From contig NZ_CP067113.1 in the NCBI RefSeq assembly GCF_016615955.1, forward strand, positions 1-64,000: a stretch of 64,000 bases of DNA. Direction: 5' to 3'. Of this stretch, positions 53,273 to 60,212 are shown piece by piece. This DNA comes from Luteimonas sp. MC1750. Its GTDB lineage: Bacteria; Pseudomonadota; Gammaproteobacteria; Xanthomonadales; Xanthomonadaceae. Made by a program: the position numbers and the translations under genes. Within the stretch, counting starts at the first letter, position 1. Each line of letters opens with the position of its first letter. Under the pieces are notes generated by a model that saw nothing but the letters and a program-made list of their open reading frames with translations, was not told where the DNA came from and did no database searches.

Positions 53273-53677
53273 ATGGACGCAGCTCTGATCCCTAAACTGA
53301 TCAAGCAGAGGCGAAGGCTGCTACAAAGCTACCTAGTCCATGTGGCTTGGTTCGCTGCCATGATCATTACCGCGATAGCTCATTCATCCAGGACGGTGGT
53401 CGCCAGCTCAATCTTCTTGGCGCTCGTAACGGTTCCGCCCGTCATCGCTTACGCGGCAGCGGTGCACCGAACTTGCCGAGCGATTGATCCAAACGCCAAG
53501 ACGATCGGACTTGTTCCAATGATCATCATGACGGTGCTGTTTACTCCATTTGAGTCCGGATTGGTTGTCCCAGCAAAAAATCTGTTGGTTTCAGGCAGGT
53601 TGGTACGAGAGCGTCAGGCTGCGGCTATGCGGCCTAACGAGTCATTCAAGCCGACGTCGCTTCGCGACGCGGCTTAA
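53273..53677 (+). CDS. Cassette 53: membrane protein with attC tail
   Basis: 134 residues. Membrane segments at about 22-38, 44-66 and 82-98 (HVAWFAAMIITAIAHSS, SSIFLALVTVPPVIAYAAAV). Unknown family. The frame reads into attC53 and ends PNESFKPTSLRDAA. ATG 4 nt after R'. Confidence 0.7.
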   Translation: MDAALIPKLIKQRRRLLQSYLVHVAWFAAMIITAIAHSSRTVVASSIFLALVTVPPVIAYAAAVHRTCRAIDPNAKTIGLVPMIIMTVLFTPFESGLVVPAKNLLVSGRLVRERQAAAMRPNESFKPTSLRDAA

Positions 53678-53691
53678 TTCTGGTGTTAGAT
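53632..53691 (+). repeat. attC53, short (60 bp)
   Basis: GACGTCGCTTCGCGACG core, a paired change in the small hairpin; R' GTTAGAT belongs to cassette 54. Confidence 0.95.
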
Positions 53692-53705
53692 TGCGGAGAA
53701 ACTTC

Positions 53706-54524
53706 TTGGCGACCCCACCAAAAATTCATAGGCGATTCAAATCATTCGACAAGGAGATGCGAGACATTTGGGAGTCGTACGAGCTCATACAACACATGTG
53801 TTCAACCGAACATCTCAGGATCAAAGCCCTTCAGAAGAGCCTGCCAGGATCTACTGTTTTTGTGCGGTCAACTCTCTACGGAGCACCCAAAGACCTTAGT
53901 GCCTCAAATGCATACGGTGCAATCTCCCATCTGCAAAGAGCACTCAATCCCCGCCACGCACTTCTGGATGCTGTTGCTGCTTTTGAGGAGTACCTCGGAT
54001 GCCTTCTAGAGATAGTCCTATTGGACAATCCTGATCTCCTGAAAGGGGATGCAACAACAGCCGAGAGAGAAGAAATTAAGCTAGTCAACTGGATTGTTGA
54101 GAGCGCCGACAAATCAGAGATTCTAGAAAGAATTGTGGAAGAAAGAATTCGGGCGCTGTTCTACGGAAATCCAGTGGATGTGCTAACAAAGCCGAAGAGC
54201 AAGCTCAGGATTCATGGCTACTTTTCGGATCCGCAGTGTAAGCAGCACATCGACAAATTCGCGGAGATCGTGGCCCGCAGAAACCTTATTGCACACAATG
54301 ACGGGTACGTAGATCGAAAATATCTGAGAGAAGTAACTTCCACAAGCTTTAAGTTGGGCAAGAAGATTCCGAATGACAGTGCGTACATAAAGGATGCTAT
54401 CGGATTTCTTTTGTGCTTGGCCGGGAAGGCCTCAGAACTGGTCTTGAGGAATCACTACTCATCAGGAGTTAGTGGGGTTCTCGCCTCTAGGCTAAAGTGC
54501 TGTAAATCCCTGCCCGCAATCTAA
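53706..54524 (+). CDS. Cassette 54: HEPN-like protein
   Basis: 272 residues from TTG 53706 (GGAG 8 nt upstream); ATG 53757 is a shorter option. Mostly helical. KFAEIVARRNLIAHNDGYVD contains RNLIAH, the R-x4-H HEPN motif, followed by YVDRKYL, as in RiboL-PSP-HEPN proteins. AT-rich gene. Stop is the R'' TAA; ends GTTAGATTGCGG and CCGCAATCTAAC pair over 12 bp. RNase or defence role is inferred. Confidence 0.76.
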   Translation: MATPPKIHRRFKSFDKEMRDIWESYELIQHMCSTEHLRIKALQKSLPGSTVFVRSTLYGAPKDLSASNAYGAISHLQRALNPRHALLDAVAAFEEYLGCLLEIVLLDNPDLLKGDATTAEREEIKLVNWIVESADKSEILERIVEERIRALFYGNPVDVLTKPKSKLRIHGYFSDPQCKQHIDKFAEIVARRNLIAHNDGYVDRKYLREVTSTSFKLGKKIPNDSAYIKDAIGFLLCLAGKASELVLRNHYSSGVSGVLASRLKCCKSLPAI

Positions 54525-54578
54525 CAATTCATTCAAGCCGATGCCGCTTCGCGGCACGGCTTAATTCAAGCGTTAGCC
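54519..54578 (+). repeat. attC54, short (60 bp)
   Basis: R'' ATCTAAC matches own GTTAGAT; R' GTTAGCC belongs to cassette 55. Confidence 0.95.
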
Positions 54579-54598
54579 GCTGTGAGAGAGAGAGCTGC

Positions 54599-54937
54599 GT
54601 GGAAACCATTAGCTTCGACGATTTCCTGAAAGTTGAGCTGCGCGTTGGCCGGGTCGTAAGCGCGTCGGTGTTTGCGGAAGCGCGAAAGCCCGCCTATGTC
54701 TTGCACGTGGATTTCGGCAAGAACCTTGGCGTCAAGAAGTCCAGCGCACAGATCACGGCGCTCTACCGACCTGAGGAGCTTGTCGGCAAGCTGGTGGTAG
54801 CCGTCGTCAACTTCCCTCGCAAGCAAGTAGGCCCTTTAATGTCCGAGTGTCTGGTGACCGGGTTCCATAATGAGCAGGGGGAGGTCGCGCTCTGCGTGCC
54901 CGATCAGGCAGTTCCACTTGGTACGAGGCTGCTGTAG
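54599..54937 (+). CDS. csaA: Cassette 55: CsaA-like tRNA-binding domain protein
   Basis: 112 residues from GTG 54599. The whole protein is one OB-fold tRNA-binding domain: DFLKVELRVGRVVSASVFAE, LHVDFGKNLGVKKSSAQITA and LVVAVVNFPRKQVGPLMSEC are CsaA hallmarks. CsaA is a dimeric chaperone-like protein that also binds tRNA. A near-housekeeping gene in a cassette is unusual. Whether another csaA exists elsewhere is not visible. Confidence 0.9.
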   Translation: METISFDDFLKVELRVGRVVSASVFAEARKPAYVLHVDFGKNLGVKKSSAQITALYRPEELVGKLVVAVVNFPRKQVGPLMSECLVTGFHNEQGEVALCVPDQAVPLGTRLL

Positions 54938-54941
54938 TGGC

Positions 54942-55001
54942 GGCTAACAAGTCATTCAAGCCGATGCCGCTTCGCGGCACGGCTTAATTCTAGTGTTAGG
55001 C
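54942..55001 (+). repeat. attC55, short (60 bp)
   Basis: R'' GGCTAAC matches own GTTAGCC; GATGCCGCTTCGCGGCAC core. Confidence 0.95.
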
Positions 55002-55004
55002 GCT

Positions 55005-55238
55005 ATGAAAGTTCTGAGCAGGTTCGCAGTTCTTTTAGCAGCAGCACTTCTCGCAGCGTGCATGGGCGATCCCAATGCTAAACCGGCGTTCGGCGAGGAA
55101 TCCGGCCTGCCAAAGAACTGCCGGGCGATCGTCCAAGCGAACGTTGACGCGTATCGCAGCGGGCAATACACGGCGGACGAGGTGATGGAGTCGTTGGAGA
55201 GGAACTGTGGTACCAATGGACATGCGTGGGGCCAGTAG
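55005..55238 (+). CDS. Cassette 56: small lipoprotein
   Basis: 77 residues. Lipobox LLAAC after a typical signal (MKVLSRFAVLLAAALLAAC). Mature part is short, with two cysteines (KNCRAIVQANVDAYRSGQYT, ERNCGTNGHAWG). Unknown family. ATG 3 nt after R'. Confidence 0.72.
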   Translation: MKVLSRFAVLLAAALLAACMGDPNAKPAFGEESGLPKNCRAIVQANVDAYRSGQYTADEVMESLERNCGTNGHAWGQ

Positions 55239-55274
55239 CATTCCGCCAAGGGCGCACGTACTTACTCACGGCGC

Positions 55275-55386
55275 GCCTAACAATGCGTTCAAGCCGAAGC
55301 CGCTTCGTTCCGCAAAGCACATGGCAGGTACAGCTTGCCATGTGCTTCGCTCCACTACGCGTCTCGGCTTAACTTGGGTGTTAGGC
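55275..55386 (+). repeat. attC56, long (112 bp)
   Basis: GAAGCCGC arms, GCAAAGCACATGGCA left stem with one mismatch on the right. Confidence 0.95.
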
Positions 55387-55402
55387 CCTACACGGAGCGT
55401 AC

Positions 55403-55729
55403 ATGGCAACCGATACGTGTAAGTCTTGTGGTGAAGCCATCGAAGATGGCTATGTCGTGTGCTGGAAATGTGGGGCCGGAGTAGATGGGAGTCCGCCCGC
55501 TGAAGACTTCGTCCAATATCGCGAGTCCTCTTCGCAGGCCGAGCAGCGAGCCTTGGCATGCTTGCGGTGTAGCAACAAGATGAGTTTTGTTCGGCGCATG
55601 AGGCTGCACGAAGGAAGCCTCTTGCCTGGACTTCTGCTCGACGTGGCAAGACTCTTCACTAACCGGGAGAACTTTGACACTTACGCATGCGAAACCTGCG
55701 GAAAGGTTGAGTTCTTCGTGGCAGAGTAG
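55403..55729 (+). CDS. Cassette 57: double zinc-ribbon protein
   Basis: 108 residues. Two CxxC pairs at the N-terminus (CKSCGE, CWKCGA) form one zinc ribbon and two later ones (CLRCSNK, CETCGK) a second. The end YACETCGKVEFFV is common in small bacterial zinc-ribbon proteins. Nucleic-acid or protein binding is possible. Ends GTTAGGCCCTAC and GTAGGGCCTAAC pair over 12 bp. Confidence 0.78.
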   Translation: MATDTCKSCGEAIEDGYVVCWKCGAGVDGSPPAEDFVQYRESSSQAEQRALACLRCSNKMSFVRRMRLHEGSLLPGLLLDVARLFTNRENFDTYACETCGKVEFFVAE

Positions 55730-55730
55730 G

Positions 55731-55842
55731 GCCTAACAATGCGTTCAAGCCGAAGCCGCTTCGTTCCGCAAAACACATGGCAGGTACAGCTTGCCATGCG
55801 TTTAGCTCCACTACGCGTCTCGGCTTAACTTAGGTGTTAGGC
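55731..55842 (+). repeat. attC57, long (112 bp)
   Basis: GAAGCCGC arms; inner stem ACACATGGCA with TGCCATGCGT. Confidence 0.95.
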
Positions 55843-55856
55843 CGCAAAGGAAGGCT

Positions 55857-56273
55857 ATGGCGACCGTTTACAAATCAAAAACTGATGCGTGGTTGCTTGC
55901 TGTTCTCGCAGTTGCGATTGCGGTGTCACTTTTCGCCGCTGTCGTAACCGTGTCTGACGGGTCCCCCGCTGCGTGGCCCGTGGCCGCGTTCATCGTCGTC
56001 ATCGGTGTCGGCCTGCCTATCTGGCTGTTGCTTTCAACGCGCTATACGTTGGAGCCCCGTCAGCTAAGAGTACAAAGCGGCCCGTTCAAGTGGCACATCA
56101 AAGTAGCGGACATCACCAGCATTACGCCCAGTTCCAACGCGCTCTCCAGCCCAGCGCTTTCATTGGACCGGCTGCGTATTGACTACGGCTCGGGAAGGTC
56201 GCTCATGATTTCTCCACGGAACAAGGAACGGTTCCTCCGAGATATTGAGGCTGCCCGTCGCGGTGCGGCCTAA
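55857..56273 (+). CDS. Cassette 58: membrane protein with PH-like domain
   Basis: 138 residues. Two membrane segments (WLLAVLAVAIAVSLFAAVVTV and VAAFIVVIGVGLPIWLLLS), then a bacterial PH domain: YTLEPRQLRVQSGPFKWHIK, SSPALSLDRLRIDYGSGRS and ISPRNKERFL are its markers. AAGGAAG lies before the ATG. Stop is the R'' TAA. Confidence 0.84.
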   Translation: MATVYKSKTDAWLLAVLAVAIAVSLFAAVVTVSDGSPAAWPVAAFIVVIGVGLPIWLLLSTRYTLEPRQLRVQSGPFKWHIKVADITSITPSSNALSSPALSLDRLRIDYGSGRSLMISPRNKERFLRDIEAARRGAA

Positions 56274-56379
56274 CAATGCGTTCAAGCCGAACCCGCTTCG
56301 TTACACGGCCCACATGGCAGGAAGAGCTTGCCATGTGCGCCGCTCCACTGCGCGGGTCGGCTTAACTTAGGTGTTAGCT
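56268..56379 (+). repeat. attC58, long (112 bp)
   Basis: Arms GAACCCGC/GCGGGTC as in attC8, but with the common inner stem; R' GTTAGCT belongs to cassette 59. Confidence 0.94.
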
Positions 56380-56382
56380 GTC

Positions 56383-56859
56383 ATGAAAAGCCTCTCGGCG
56401 CTCATAGTCCTTCTATTCTTGGCGCTTGCGCTTGGGTGCGGGCGGGAAGAACACCTTAGCCCCCCAATACTGGTGACCACAGACCCAGATGCTGAAATCA
56501 ATGTCTGGCCCTTGGGTTTAACTCGTGGACTGGTCGTAATCGATGAGAATTGCATCAAGCTAGATCGAAGCCCGGTCCAGCCTGATATGGTTACTCTTGT
56601 ATTTCCGCCTGATTATAGACTACGGAAATCAAGAAAAGGTTGGGACATCATTACTTCAAGAGCCGATCCGTGGGGCTTCGTTGGTGCAGAGCGCGAAATC
56701 GGAGGTGGCTCCCTAAACGATGACTCGGTCGTTTCTCACTACGTAAGCGCAGAGTTAAAAGGACAGTGCCTTGGACCGTACTGGCTTGTGACGCCAGAAG
56801 ACCCTGTTGAACTTCAGCCACGCAATGTCCAACCGTCGCCCCCATCCACTGACAGCTAA
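56383..56859 (+). CDS. Cassette 59: lipoprotein, unknown
   Basis: 158 residues. Lipobox LALGC after the signal (MKSLSALIVLLFLALALGC). Mature domain is acidic (TTDPDAEINVWPLGLTRGLV, DENCIKLDRSPVQPDMVTLV). Stop is the TAA in R'' AGCTAAC. Own start GTTAGCTGTCA pairs over 11 bp with TGACAGCTAAC. Confidence 0.74.
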   Translation: MKSLSALIVLLFLALALGCGREEHLSPPILVTTDPDAEINVWPLGLTRGLVVIDENCIKLDRSPVQPDMVTLVFPPDYRLRKSRKGWDIITSRADPWGFVGAEREIGGGSLNDDSVVSHYVSAELKGQCLGPYWLVTPEDPVELQPRNVQPSPPSTDS

Positions 56860-56965
56860 CAATGCGTTCAAGCCGAAGCCGCTTCGTTCCACCAACCACA
56901 CGGCAGGTAGAGCTTGCCATGCGGTTGGCTCCACTACGCGTCTCGGCTTAACTTAGGTGTTAGCT
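56854..56965 (+). repeat. attC59, long (112 bp)
   Basis: R'' AGCTAAC; inner stem AACCACACGGCA/TGCCATGCGGTT with one mismatch. Confidence 0.94.
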
Positions 56966-56969
56966 GCTT

Positions 56970-57503
56970 ATGACAATTGTCCGATTCTCAAGCATCCTTC
57001 TTCTCGCGGTCTCGCTCCCGGCGCAAAGTGGCTGGCGTGATATGGACGGCAATGCTCTGCCTGAGACGGAGTCTCGGAAATCGCAAGGTGGATTCAGCGC
57101 CTCGCTTGTTGTTACCCCAGATCGAGACTGGCAAGCCAAGTGGGAAACACCTCCAGAGACAGTCCCCCACTTCACCGAAGCCGACGAAGTCTCAGAAGGC
57201 GGCGAGCTAACTATCCTGACCTTTCTGTCAAATCCGAAAATCTCGCCCTCCGGAATGACCGAGGTGACATGCGATTTCATCGTTACGAGACCAGATGGCT
57301 CAAAGTCTGTAAGTGAAATCAACATGCCTTGCTTCAACTATGAGCTCAAGACGGATCCTACGAACGTCTATCTCACCGCTGCCTCGCTCAAATACGTCGC
57401 AGAGCCTTCAGATCAGCGCGGCATCTGGGAGGTAGCTGTAAACGTCAAAGATTTGGCTCGTGGGGTCGCTCTTCCGTTGCGCACCTCCTTTGTCGTGAGG
57501 TAA
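56970..57503 (+). CDS. Cassette 60: secreted protein, unknown
   Basis: 177 residues. Signal peptide (MTIVRFSSILLLAVSLPAQS). Mature part looks like an immunoglobulin-type beta sandwich (TILTFLSNPKISPSGMTEVT, GIWEVAVNVKDLARGVALPL). Own stop close to R'' (AGCTAAC). Confidence 0.73.
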   Translation: MTIVRFSSILLLAVSLPAQSGWRDMDGNALPETESRKSQGGFSASLVVTPDRDWQAKWETPPETVPHFTEADEVSEGGELTILTFLSNPKISPSGMTEVTCDFIVTRPDGSKSVSEINMPCFNYELKTDPTNVYLTAASLKYVAEPSDQRGIWEVAVNVKDLARGVALPLRTSFVVR

Positions 57504-57505
57504 GC

Positions 57506-57617
57506 AGCTAACAATTCGTTCAAGCCGACGTCGCTTCGGGGCGCAAACCACATGGCAGGTAAAGCTTGCCATGTGCTTCACGCCCCTACGCGCCGCGGCT
57601 TAACTCTGGCGTTAGGC
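57506..57617 (+). repeat. attC60, long (112 bp)
   Basis: R'' AGCTAAC; H-type variant GACGTCGCTTCGGGGCG with CGCCCCTACGCGCCG. Confidence 0.93.
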
Positions 57618-57622
57618 GTCAT

Positions 57623-58129
57623 ATGAAGAATCTCACGCTCGTGTGGATCTGCACCGCTCTGTTCGCTTCTGCGCAGTCGGGGGCGTGCGAGCCTACGGCC
57701 GACCAAATGGAGGATTACTGGCAGCGAAGCCGCAAGAGCGAGGAAGCGTACCTCACCAACCTGGCTCAAAACGTAGATCAGATACTTACCGGAACCGTCA
57801 GCGACGTCACCCAACTGTCTGACGGCCCGTACGCTCAGCTGGCCCATATAACGGTAGACGCGACCATCAAAGGTCATCCGGACAGCTTTGCATCCGCGAA
57901 GATGTGGCTGCGCGTCAATCCGAAGCGCGACAGCCCCACTTTGGACAGCATTCGGTCCTGCGACGAGCCGCCGGATCCAGCGCAATACAATCCATACGTG
58001 CTGAAGAGCTACCGATATCTCTACTACATCAAGGACGGGGTCCTTCTACGCGTAAATGGATTTCCTCTCGGCCCTCCGCCGCTAGAGCCAGAAAGCGAGA
58101 TTGAGCTTCTCAAGCGAGCAGGCGTCTAG
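57623..58129 (+). CDS. Cassette 61: secreted protein, unknown
   Basis: 168 residues. Signal peptide (MKNLTLVWICTALFASAQSG) with ACEPTADQMEDYW after it. The mature domain opens with a helix (SRKSEEAYLTNLAQNVDQIL), then beta strands (LAHITVDATIKGHPDSF) and KSYRYLYYIKDGVLLRVNGF. This resembles small periplasmic proteins seen in many cassettes; no family is named. Confidence 0.74.
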   Translation: MKNLTLVWICTALFASAQSGACEPTADQMEDYWQRSRKSEEAYLTNLAQNVDQILTGTVSDVTQLSDGPYAQLAHITVDATIKGHPDSFASAKMWLRVNPKRDSPTLDSIRSCDEPPDPAQYNPYVLKSYRYLYYIKDGVLLRVNGFPLGPPPLEPESEIELLKRAGV

Positions 58130-58142
58130 TGCTCCACGTGAC

Positions 58143-58254
58143 GCCTAACAATGCGTTCAAGCCGACACCGCATCGGGGCGCAAACCACATGGCAGGTGTA
58201 GCTTGCCATGTGCTTCACGCCCCGCTGCGGCGCGGCTTAACTTAGGTGTTAGGC
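58143..58254 (+). repeat. attC61, long (112 bp)
   Basis: H-type arms, loop GGTGTAGCT. Confidence 0.95.
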
Positions 58255-58556
58255 CTTGTTTCCCGCACTGTTGCAACAGGGTTTGTGCTCGCCTGCGGCA
58301 GCGGGCTCTTTCGTGACTGTTGGTTCCTCGTACGCGCGGTGACGGCATCGGCAGTCACTCGTGGCGCAGCTCGGCTCCGGACAGGCGCAGCTTCAGCACA
58401 AGTACGATCATCCTGAGTCGGCTCGTTCAAGTTGTCGGTGCAGGCTCTTGGCCGCGCGAACTGTCGGTCTTGGCTCAGCCCCCCAGGCACGGCCAGCGCC
58501 AGGCAAGTTGTTGTAGTGTTCCGCTCAGGGGTTGGGCCAGGTGCCAGGTATCAGCG
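58249..58556 (+). other. ORF-poor cassette family, divergent copy (cassette 62)
   Basis: 308 bp. Keeps the 5' block TTAGGCCTTGTTTCCCGCAC, the CTCGTACGCGCGGTG block and TTGTTGTAGTGTT, with most of the rest changed. First of three family members in a row. Confidence 0.7.
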
Positions 58557-58616
58557 GCCTAACGATTCATTCAAGCCGATGCCGCTTCGCGGCACGGCTT
58601 AATTCTGGTGTTAGGC
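58557..58616 (+). repeat. attC62, short (60 bp)
   Basis: GATGCCGCTTCGCGGCAC core, R'' GCCTAACGATTCA. Confidence 0.95.
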
Positions 58617-58940
58617 CTTGTTTCCCGCACTGTTGCTGCCAGGTTCCAGGCGATCTGTAGCGCCTCGCTTATCCGCAGCGTTTGCACCTCGCACGCGCGG
58701 TGCGGGCGTCGGCAGTCAGCCCTGCAACAATTCGGCTTCGGCCAGGCGCGACTCTCCGCAAGGTTCGACTCGCCGCGTCGGCTTCGGGCAGTGCGCGGTG
58801 AGAGCTCTTGGCCGCGCGACTTGATCTTCTAGGCTTCGCTCGCGCCAAGTGCCAGGTCAAGCTCTCCAGCAAGACTTGTTGTACTGTTCGTCTCCGGGGT
58901 TGGGCTATCGCGGGTCGGGCGTAAGTTCCGGGCAGCGGCG
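58611..58940 (+). other. ORF-poor cassette family (cassette 63)
   Basis: 330 bp. The TTG frame stops at 58824. Centre diverged (CTTGATCTTCTAGGCTTCGC near 58819). Confidence 0.78.
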
Positions 58941-59052
58941 GCCTAACAAGTCGTTCAAGCCGAATCCGCTTCGTTACGCAAAACACATGGCAGGTACAGC
59001 TTGCCATGTGTTTTGCTTCACTACGCTGCTCGGCTTAACTCTGGTGTTAGGC
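58941..59052 (+). repeat. attC63, long (112 bp)
   Basis: GAATCCGC left arm, CGCTGCTCGGC right arm, as in attC45; inner stem GCAAAACACATGGCA/TGCCATGTGTTTTGC, 15 bp. Confidence 0.95.
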
Positions 59053-59352
59053 CTTGTTTCCCGCACTGTTGTTGCCGGGTTCCAGGCAAGCTGTAGCGCC
59101 TCGCTCATCCGCAGCGTTTGCACCTCGCACGCGCGGTGCAGGCATCGGCAGTCTGTCCTGCAGCACCTCGGCTTCGGACAGGCGCGACTCTTCGCCAGAT
59201 TCGACCTACCGGGTCGGCTTCGGGCAGTGCACGGTGAGAGTACTTGGCCGCGCGCATGGTGCTTTTCGGCAGCACCAGACACGGCGCTTGTTGTACTGTT
59301 CGCCTCAGGGGTTGAGCTGCCGCACGTCGGGCGCAGGTGCCGGGGAACGGCG
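59047..59352 (+). other. ORF-poor cassette family, short subtype (cassette 64)
   Basis: 306 bp, the same length and internal change as cassette 18 (33891-34196). Its TTG frame runs into the attC (to 59398). Confidence 0.78.
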
Positions 59353-59412
59353 GCCTAACGATTCGTTCAAGCCGATGCCGCTTCGCGGCACGGCTTAACT
59401 CTGGTGTTAGGC
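59353..59412 (+). repeat. attC64, short (60 bp)
   Basis: GATGCCGCTTCGCGGCAC core; same subtype as attC18. Confidence 0.95.
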
Positions 59413-59428
59413 GCCACGGGGGGAGACG

Positions 59429-60100
59429 ATGGATCTGACTGAAGAGCAAGTTGAAAGATTGATATCCGCATTCGAGAGGCGAGACAGGTGGCACGCCGAA
59501 CGATTGTTCCGGCGGGAGAATGAATTCTTTCACCGCTTGGCCAGAATTGAAGAAAAGCTAGACGAGATGTCTTCGCATCATGGATGCTGTGCGCTCTCCG
59601 GTAGCTCTAATGAACGAGAGGGAATATTACAGCTCCTGACCGGCGTCCCGGGCAACATCGGTTCGGATCAGAAGCACGTCAGGAAAAAAACTAAGAACTC
59701 GGCCCATCTCGTAATATGTGACCCATACTTCTTTCAGTTCAACAAGCCGACCAAAGGGTTTAAGAACAAGAATGACTACGTTGATTACCTGATCGATCTT
59801 CTATCGAGTCCAGAACTGAGATCAGTAGAGATCTTTCACCTTCCCGGGCCAGAGGGAATTATTTTCCAGAACTTCAAGAGGCGCATTGCTGAGCGAGGTG
59901 TCGACGCTTCGTACTACGAGACGGAATTGATACATGACCGCGTGATCATCGACTCTCATGGAAATGGAACATTGCTCGGAACATCGTTTGCCGGCGTAGG
60001 GAATAAGTTCTCGTTTGTGCTAACGCTTCCTAGAACCGACGTCGACCAATTCTTGAAGGAATTGGGCCAGATAAAGCTGGACCTCCGCAGTGGCGCCTAA
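59429..60100 (+). CDS. Cassette 65: PLD-like/MIT_C-type protein
   Basis: 223 residues. An N-terminal charged coiled helix (EEQVERLISAFERRDRWHAE to about 50) is followed by an alpha/beta domain. AHLVICDPYFFQF and ELIHDRVIIDSHGNGTLLGT give the DPY ... HDR layout of the phospholipase D-like domain found at the C-terminus of MIT proteins and in some bacterial defence genes. The usual HxK is HDR, so catalysis is uncertain. AT-rich. Stop is the R'' TAA; ends GTTAGGCGCCAC and GTGGCGCCTAAC pair over 12 bp. Confidence 0.72.
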   Translation: MDLTEEQVERLISAFERRDRWHAERLFRRENEFFHRLARIEEKLDEMSSHHGCCALSGSSNEREGILQLLTGVPGNIGSDQKHVRKKTKNSAHLVICDPYFFQFNKPTKGFKNKNDYVDYLIDLLSSPELRSVEIFHLPGPEGIIFQNFKRRIAERGVDASYYETELIHDRVIIDSHGNGTLLGTSFAGVGNKFSFVLTLPRTDVDQFLKELGQIKLDLRSGA

Positions 60101-60154
60101 CAATTCATTCAAGCCGATGCCGCTTCGCGGCACGGCTTAACTCAGGTGTTAGGC
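60095..60154 (+). repeat. attC65, short (60 bp)
   Basis: GATGCCGCTTCGCGGCAC core with TTAACTCAGG right arm. Confidence 0.95.
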
Positions 60155-60165
60155 CGCTGGTGATA

Positions 60166-60205
60166 GTCAACCGTGGTTGACACATAGACAACCGTGGTTT
60201 ACTCT
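60166..60205 (+). promoter_or_regulatory. Promoter and double operator of the toxin-antitoxin cassette
   Basis: GTCAACCGTGGTTGAC (60166-60181) and GACAACCGTGGTTTAC (60187-60202) are two copies of an interrupted palindrome with 21-bp spacing, two helical turns. TTGACA (60177-60182) and TACTCT (60200-60205), 17 bp apart, could be the -35 and -10. This fits autorepression by the HigA-type antitoxin. It is the clearest internal promoter in the array. Confidence 0.75.
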
Positions 60206-60212
60206 CCCTGCC

